Below are positions 59,414 through 64,000 of a DNA stretch of 64,000 nucleotides, one piece after another. This DNA is from Haloarcula halobia (GTDB taxonomy: Archaea > Halobacteriota > Halobacteria > Halobacteriales > Haloarculaceae), in assembly GCF_029338255.1 (NCBI RefSeq), contig NZ_CP119787.1, positions 1,860,001 to 1,924,000 of the forward strand. Direction: 5' to 3'. Within the stretch, counting starts at the first letter, position 1; every line of letters starts with the position of its first letter. The position numbers and the translations under genes are program-made. The notes under the pieces are model-generated. The model did no database searches. It worked only from the letters and a program-made list of their open reading frames with translations, and was not told the origin of the DNA.

Positions 59414-61804
59414 ATGACGAGTGCCGACTGCACGCTCCTCGACGCCGAGACGGCTGCCCTCGCCGACCGGCAGCGCGAGGTGCTCGACGCCCACGACGAC
59501 CGCTTCGAGGCGGCCAAGGAGGTAACGACCCGGCTCGGAGCCCACTGGAGAGACGGCCACGCCGAGTTCGGGTTCTGGACCCCGCAACTCGTCGACGAGG
59601 TACCGGCCGACGAGGTCCGGCTCGAACTCCTCACTGCCGAGGACGACGTCGACCTGACTGCCGACGAGCAGACGGTCACGTTCGACCGGCAGTTCGTCGA
59701 GACCCGCCGCGAGGGCGAGTTCACGTGGGCGGCCGTCGAGGGACCTCGACCGGGGACACGCGAGCAACTCGGGACGCTCTATCGGCTCGGCTACGAGGTC
59801 GACGGCGAACGCGAGTCGATCACGGACCCCTTCGCAGACTCGGTGCCCTTCGGGGCCTACGGGCCGCCCGAGCTGTACGACATGGACCGCCTGGACGAGG
59901 AGCGCGCCGACCGCGAGTACTTCCAGAACCTCGCGGAGGACGGCGTCGAGCCCCACTCGTCCGAGGACGACGGCCTCCCGCGGTTCGAACCGGCCACGAG
60001 CATGCTGGAGAGTCACCCCGGGACGGCCACCGAATCCGGGACGCTCGCCGGACTGAAACGGCAGTTCGACGCCATCGGCGAGAAACTGGCCGACGACGAC
60101 GCCGACCTGACCCCCGCGGAGCGGAACTTCGTCGGCTACGACGCCGTCCAGCTGATGCCCGTCGCGCCCATCACGCAGAACGAGGACGAGCTGGGCTACT
60201 GGCTGCCCAGCGGTTCGCGGGGGGACAAGCTGCGCGTCGACGTCCGGCGACCGGACATGCTCAACTGGGGGTACGACATCGTCATCTCCGGGTTCGGCAC
60301 GGTCAACCCGGCGATTCTGGAGAGCCGCCGCCCCGACGAACTGGTCGACCTCATCGCGACGCTGCACACCCTGCCAGACCCAATCAAGGTCGTCTTCGAC
60401 ATCGCGCTGGGCCACGCCGACAACGGCGCGCTCCCCCTGCTCAACGAGGAGTGGTTCGCCGGGCCCGGTATGTACGGCCAGGAACTGGACTACACACAGC
60501 CGGTCGTCCGTGCCGGGCTGCTCGAACTCCAGCGGCGGAAGATGGATTTCGGTGCGGACGGCATCCGCGTCGACGGTGCCCAGGACTTCACCAACTGGGA
60601 CCCCGCGGCCGAGGAGGAGTGGCACGACGACGAGTACCTCGCCGAGATGGACCGGGTGACCCAGAAGGTCGCCGGCGTCGAGTACCGGCCCTGGATGATC
60701 TACGAGGACGGCCGGCCGTGGCCCCGGTCGGACTGGGAACTGGCCTCGACCTACCGGACGCTCATCGAGCAACACCCCCACGCCTACCAGTGGGGACCGG
60801 TCACCTTCGCCCACAACACGCCCGCACTCCAGACGTTCTGGGCGACGAAGTGGTGGCGCGTGCGGGAGGTCGCCGACATGGGCGAGAACTGGATCTCGGG
60901 CGTCGCCAACCACGACACCATCCGCCGGGGGACCCAGCTCGAACCCGACCCGCCGTTCAGTCAGCCCCAGATCAACCGTTACCTGGGGGACACCCGCAAC
61001 GAACAGCTCCGGAAGGCGTACAACAACCCCGCCTCCTCGATGCTGTTCCACGGCTTCATGCCCGGGTGTCCGATGGACTTCACGCACGCGAACATGCGCG
61101 CGCCGTGGGGCTTCGTCCGTGATACGGACGCCGTCTGGAACCTCAAGGTGCTCTCCGAGGAGGAGAACTTCCCCGAGTGGCAGGTCCGCCCGCAGGACTT
61201 CGCGGACGACGAGCACTTCCATCGGCTGAAAGCGTGGGGCTTCGAGTCCCGCGAGGAGTTGCGCGAGTTCCTCGGCCTGCTGGCCGACGTGGTCAGCATG
61301 ACCGACTACGACAAGGCCGAGATGGTCGCCCTGCTGAACGCCGCGGGCACGCCCGTCGGCGACGAGTTCACCGTCGACGAACTCGAGCAGCTGGGCCGCG
61401 ACTGGATGCGGGACATGGGCGAGTTCTTCAACCTCGCCCACTGGCACGCCCAGCAGGACGACGAACGGACCGCCTTCGACCTCGCCGTGCGCGAGTTCCG
61501 CCACGACCACGAGTGGGTGACCACCGACCTCACGGGCGACGATGAACTCGACTACGTCTACCCGACCGACGGGACGGTGCTGTACTACGGCTTCCGTCGC
61601 GCGCCCGACGAGAGCGAGGAGATCCTCTTCGTCGCGACGATGGAGGGCGTCGCCGAGGACGTCGTTCCGACGGACCTGGTCGACGTCGACGACGCGGGCT
61701 GGGAGGTCGCGCTGTCGTCCCCGGACCTCGACGTCGCCGACGCCGGCGACCCGGTGGAACTGGCAGACAGCCAGGCCGCGTTGTTCGTCCGCTCGCTGGA
61801 CTGA
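59414..61804 (+). CDS. GH13-like hydrolase, possible glucosylglycerol hydrolase
   Basis: A 796-residue protein with an N-terminal beta domain (1-150) and a GH13-like barrel: YDAVQLMPVAPI, VVFDIALGHADNG (329-334), nucleophile Asp387 (GIRVDGAQDF), acid Glu431 (IYEDGRP) and Asp501 (NHDTIRRG). Long insertions (residues 150-235 and 500-620) separate it from amylases. The overall pattern resembles cyanobacterial glucosylglycerol hydrolases, which degrade the compatible solute 2-O-glucosylglycerol; haloarchaeal homologues are annotated so by similarity. Function is not proven. It starts 3 bp after the GH13 gene stop, so both are one operon. Confidence 0.7.
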   Translation: MTSADCTLLDAETAALADRQREVLDAHDDRFEAAKEVTTRLGAHWRDGHAEFGFWTPQLVDEVPADEVRLELLTAEDDVDLTADEQTVTFDRQFVETRREGEFTWAAVEGPRPGTREQLGTLYRLGYEVDGERESITDPFADSVPFGAYGPPELYDMDRLDEERADREYFQNLAEDGVEPHSSEDDGLPRFEPATSMLESHPGTATESGTLAGLKRQFDAIGEKLADDDADLTPAERNFVGYDAVQLMPVAPITQNEDELGYWLPSGSRGDKLRVDVRRPDMLNWGYDIVISGFGTVNPAILESRRPDELVDLIATLHTLPDPIKVVFDIALGHADNGALPLLNEEWFAGPGMYGQELDYTQPVVRAGLLELQRRKMDFGADGIRVDGAQDFTNWDPAAEEEWHDDEYLAEMDRVTQKVAGVEYRPWMIYEDGRPWPRSDWELASTYRTLIEQHPHAYQWGPVTFAHNTPALQTFWATKWWRVREVADMGENWISGVANHDTIRRGTQLEPDPPFSQPQINRYLGDTRNEQLRKAYNNPASSMLFHGFMPGCPMDFTHANMRAPWGFVRDTDAVWNLKVLSEEENFPEWQVRPQDFADDEHFHRLKAWGFESREELREFLGLLADVVSMTDYDKAEMVALLNAAGTPVGDEFTVDELEQLGRDWMRDMGEFFNLAHWHAQQDDERTAFDLAVREFRHDHEWVTTDLTGDDELDYVYPTDGTVLYYGFRRAPDESEEILFVATMEGVAEDVVPTDLVDVDDAGWEVALSSPDLDVADAGDPVELADSQAALFVRSLD

Positions 61805-61891
61805 CGGCCACCGCGTCGCCGACGCTACCAGGTCTCGACGGCCGACTGTCACGACCGCCCCATTTATGTTCCCGAGAGCGAAAGTTCCGGT

Positions 61892-62347
61892 ATGGCAGAC
61901 ACCCGAGTCGTCGAACTGCTTCGCAAGGCCTACTCCGACGAGATCGAGACCGTGATGAACTACCAGACGAACGCCATCGTCCTCGACGGCGTCCGAGCCG
62001 AGGAGATCAAAGAGAGCCTCAAGGCGGACGTCCAGGAGGAACTGGCCCACGCCGAACAGCTCGGCCAGCGGCTCAAGCAGCTCGAGGCCCAGCCGCCGGG
62101 GTCGATGGAGTTCGTCGCCCGACAGGAGTCACTCCAGCCACCGGAGCAATCCACGGACGTGCTTTCGGTCATCGAGGGTGTCCTCGACGCCGAGGAGGAC
62201 GCAATCGCGACGTACCACGACCTCATCGACGCCGCCGAGGACGCCGACGACCCGGTCACGGAGGACCTCGCCGTCACCCTGCTTGCCGACGAGGAGGCCC
62301 ACCGCACCGAGTTCCGCGGGTTCCGGACCGAGTACGCGAACGAGTAA
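61892..62347 (+). CDS. Ferritin-like diiron protein (bacterioferritin/rubrerythrin group)
   Basis: A 151-residue four-helix protein: LLRKAYSDEIETVMNYQTNA (Glu), EELAHAEQLGQRLKQ (ExxH), LSVIEGVLDAEEDAIATYHD (Glu) and LLADEEAHRTEFRG (ExxH). This is the duplicated E...ExxH pattern of ferritin-like diiron sites. Likely roles: iron or peroxide handling. A TATA-like CATTTATGT at 61861-61869 lies about 23-31 bp before the start, so it is transcribed on its own. It is unrelated to the glucan genes around it. Confidence 0.85.
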   Translation: MADTRVVELLRKAYSDEIETVMNYQTNAIVLDGVRAEEIKESLKADVQEELAHAEQLGQRLKQLEAQPPGSMEFVARQESLQPPEQSTDVLSVIEGVLDAEEDAIATYHDLIDAAEDADDPVTEDLAVTLLADEEAHRTEFRGFRTEYANE

Positions 62348-62802
62348 GGCACGCGTGGCGAGTGGACAGATTCTGTTACCGGCACAGCGGTCAGTGTACT
62401 CAGAGCGACGCCCCTTTGGTCGCTCCCGTCCACTCTACCGCGCCGATACGAGGTCAGTACAATACGATTATCGGTGGGTGCAGCCCCCGATGCAACGGCG
62501 TGTAACACACCCTCGGAGGTAGACGTCGGGACGAACGTGGTCGGCGCTCACGTCGAGCCAGTCGGACCGGTCTCGGGATCAAAAGGCGGCCAGGCGTTCG
62601 TCGACTCCGACATGGGAACCACCGACAGGAGCATGTCGCGTCTCGGGTGGGCGGCCATCGGCGAAGGTGACGACCCGCTCGACGACGCACAGATAGATCG
62701 CATCGACGACGAACTGCGGTTGCCATCGGACCTCTGGGCCGCCGGACGGAGCCTCGAGTCGGACGTTCCCGGTGGCGCCCACGGTCGTAGCGGCCGCGTC
62801 AG
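62348..62802. other. Gap without a supported gene
   Basis: Open frames exist on both strands. The best plus-strand stretch (about 62613-62815, MGTTDRSMSRLGWAAIGEGD and onward) has plausible haloarchaeal composition but no family match and no clear stop before the malQ end. On the minus strand nothing coherent is seen. It may be a decayed short gene or simply a long intergenic spacer. Confidence 0.3.
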
Positions 62803-64000
62803 TCAGGCCCGACCGTGGCACTCTGTCAGCTCGGCGAGGCGACCCTGCACGTCGGTGTCGTCCAGGGCCTCGCCGGTAACCCGCCACGTCCAGTTGCCCT
62901 CGGCCGTCCCCGGGGTGTTGAAACGCGTCTCGCCGCCCAGCCCCAGGAGGTCCTGCATCGGCGCGACGGCGAACACCGACTCCGAGGCCCAGACGGCCTC
63001 GATGACGTCCCAGTGTATCGCCGTCCCGTCGGTGTCGAGAGCAAACTGGAGGCAGCCACGCTGGCGGTCGGAGGCGACGTCCTCGTACCACCCCACCACG
63101 GTGGTCGTGTCGTGGGTCGAGGTGTAGGCGACGGCGTCCTCCGGGTAGCGGTGGGGCAGGTACTCGTGGTCCTCGGCACACCAGTCGGCGTAGACGGCGA
63201 CTTTCGTGCCTGGCAGCCCCAGGCGCTTCCGGAACGCGCGCAGCGCTTCCGTCACCCCGCCGAGGTCCTCGACCACGAGCGGGAGGTCACCCAGCGCGGA
63301 CTCGACGGCCTCGAACAGGGCCTCCCCCGGTCCGTCGCGCCACTCGCCGTCGGCCGGACTCGTGGCGTCGGCCGGGATGGCCCAGTACTGTTCGTACCCC
63401 TTGAAGTGGTCGACGCGGACGACGTCGACCCGGTCCAGCAGCGACTCGAACCGACGAATCCACCAGGCGTAGCCGTCGGCCCGCATCGCGTCCCAGTCGT
63501 ACAGCGGGTTCCCCCACCGCTGGCCCTCGCCGTGGCCGTCGGGGTTCGTCGGCATCCCCGCGACCGCGGCCGGTTCGTTGGCCTCGTCCAGGTCGAACAG
63601 GTCCGGATTCGCCCAGACGTCGGCGCTGTCGAGACCCATGTAGATCGGCATATCGCCCACGAGGGTGACGCCCCGCTCGCTGGCGCGTTCGTGGAGCGAC
63701 TGCCACTGGCGGTCGAAGCAGAACTGACAGAACTTGCGGAACCGGATCTCCTCGGCGGGGTCGGCACGGTACCGGGACAGTTCCTCGGGGTCACGCTCCC
63801 TGACCCCCTTCGGCCAGCTCCGCCAGCCCTCGTCGTCGAACACCGTCTTTATCGCCCGGAAGAGTGCGTAGTCGTCGAGCCAGGCCGCGTTGTCCGCCGC
63901 GAACGCCTCGAGGGCTGCCCGGTCTTCGTCCGTCGCCGTCGTCCGGAACCGCTCGAACGCCCGTCGCAGGCGGTCAGTCTTGAACGCGTTCACCCGGTCG
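62803..64000 (-). CDS. malQ: 4-alpha-glucanotransferase (amylomaltase), C-terminal part
   Basis: About 399 C-terminal residues; the gene continues beyond the right edge (MalQ is usually around 490-500 residues). GH77 motifs: VGDMPIYMGLDSADVWANPD, nucleophile Asp in VRVDHFKGYEQYWAIP, acid Glu in VVEDLGGVT, Asp in TSTHDTTTVVGWY, and FNTPGTAEGNWTWR near the end. It transfers glucan segments between malto-oligosaccharides, feeding glucose to gdh and longer chains to the glucoamylase. A GTG at 63993 is inside the gene and is not the start. Confidence 0.93.
   Translation of the reverse strand, partial: DRVNAFKTDRLRRAFERFRTTATDEDRAALEAFAADNAAWLDDYALFRAIKTVFDDEGWRSWPKGVRERDPEELSRYRADPAEEIRFRKFCQFCFDRQWQSLHERASERGVTLVGDMPIYMGLDSADVWANPDLFDLDEANEPAAVAGMPTNPDGHGEGQRWGNPLYDWDAMRADGYAWWIRRFESLLDRVDVVRVDHFKGYEQYWAIPADATSPADGEWRDGPGEALFEAVESALGDLPLVVEDLGGVTEALRAFRKRLGLPGTKVAVYADWCAEDHEYLPHRYPEDAVAYTSTHDTTTVVGWYEDVASDRQRGCLQFALDTDGTAIHWDVIEAVWASESVFAVAPMQDLLGLGGETRFNTPGTAEGNWTWRVTGEALDDTDVQGRLAELTECHGRA

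Noticed and set aside
57800-62050. A 1,416-codon open frame on the minus strand opposite the two GH13 genes, and similar long frames opposite many other genes
   Set aside because: At high GC, reverse-strand frames of strongly biased genes stay open. The plus-strand proteins here have clear catalytic motifs, while the minus frames are Arg/Val/Asp-rich without any domain.
62474-63127. A 217-codon plus-strand frame at the malQ 3' end
   Set aside because: Half of it lies antisense to the well-supported malQ gene and its sequence shows no recognisable family.

Overview
The window is chromosomal DNA of a haloarchaeon (class Halobacteria). Supporting this are very high GC with acidic Asp/Glu-rich proteins, TATA boxes about 25-30 bp upstream of near-leaderless starts, Tat-type twin-arginine signals on the lipoprotein precursors, and clade-typical genes (DpsA, TrmB, GfcR, HalOD1, small zinc-ribbon proteins, NADP glucose dehydrogenase, tRNA-Leu(GAG)). 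A member of the Haloarculaceae is my guess from overall gene style; that is inference.

Layout. 1-5.4 kb: the 5' end of a RimK-type ligase gene, a divergent zinc acylase, a HalOD1 protein and the succinate dehydrogenase operon sdhCDBA. 5.4-6.2 kb: an RNA island with an odd tRNA-like gene, tRNA-Leu(GAG) and a duplicated copy of the tRNA-Leu 3' end. 6.2-9.6 kb: an aMBF1-like regulator, acyl-CoA dehydrogenase, HAD phosphatase, small membrane protein and panB. 10.2-13.4 kb: ADP-forming acetyl-CoA synthetase coupled to a BioD-like/DRTGG protein. 13.5-20.4 kb: small conserved proteins, DpsA, a thiolase/OB-fold pair, zinc ribbons and regulators. 20.4-23.1 kb: an SDR reductase-pccB-pccX operon. 23.3-31.0 kb: an apparently iron-controlled block with a GT75-type protein, a ferric-iron ABC transporter (binding protein, fused permease, ATPase), a multispan glycosyltransferase and an orphan gluconate-dehydrogenase subunit 3. 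31.0-64.0 kb: a large sugar/starch island.

How the genes work together. The sugar island holds a TrmB-controlled sugar ABC transporter, glucose dehydrogenase and gluconate dehydratase (first two steps of the semi-phosphorylative Entner-Doudoroff pathway), the regulator GfcR, and an apparently intracellular set of glucan enzymes: two GH13 alpha-glucosidases, a GH13 with an Ig/PKD-like domain, a GH13-like possible glucosylglycerol hydrolase, a giant tandem two-catalytic-domain GH15 glucoamylase and 4-alpha-glucanotransferase. It also carries scars: a short gene that fuses the Tat/lipobox start of a sugar-binding protein to the tail of a sugar ABC ATPase, which looks like the remnant of a deleted transporter operon, and a frameshifted Gfo/Idh/MocA pseudogene.

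Most interesting signals: (i) TTTAGG-N4-CCTAAA boxes ahead of the GT75/iron-transport block and ahead of a 45-residue gene; (ii) a shared palindrome AACAACAGGTGTTGTT at the transporter promoter and the trmB promoter; (iii) the transporter fusion scar; (iv) a tRNA-like gene whose anticodon arm is replaced by a long GC hairpin; (v) the tRNA-Leu 3'-end duplication. No CRISPR array, intact insertion sequence or integrase was seen.
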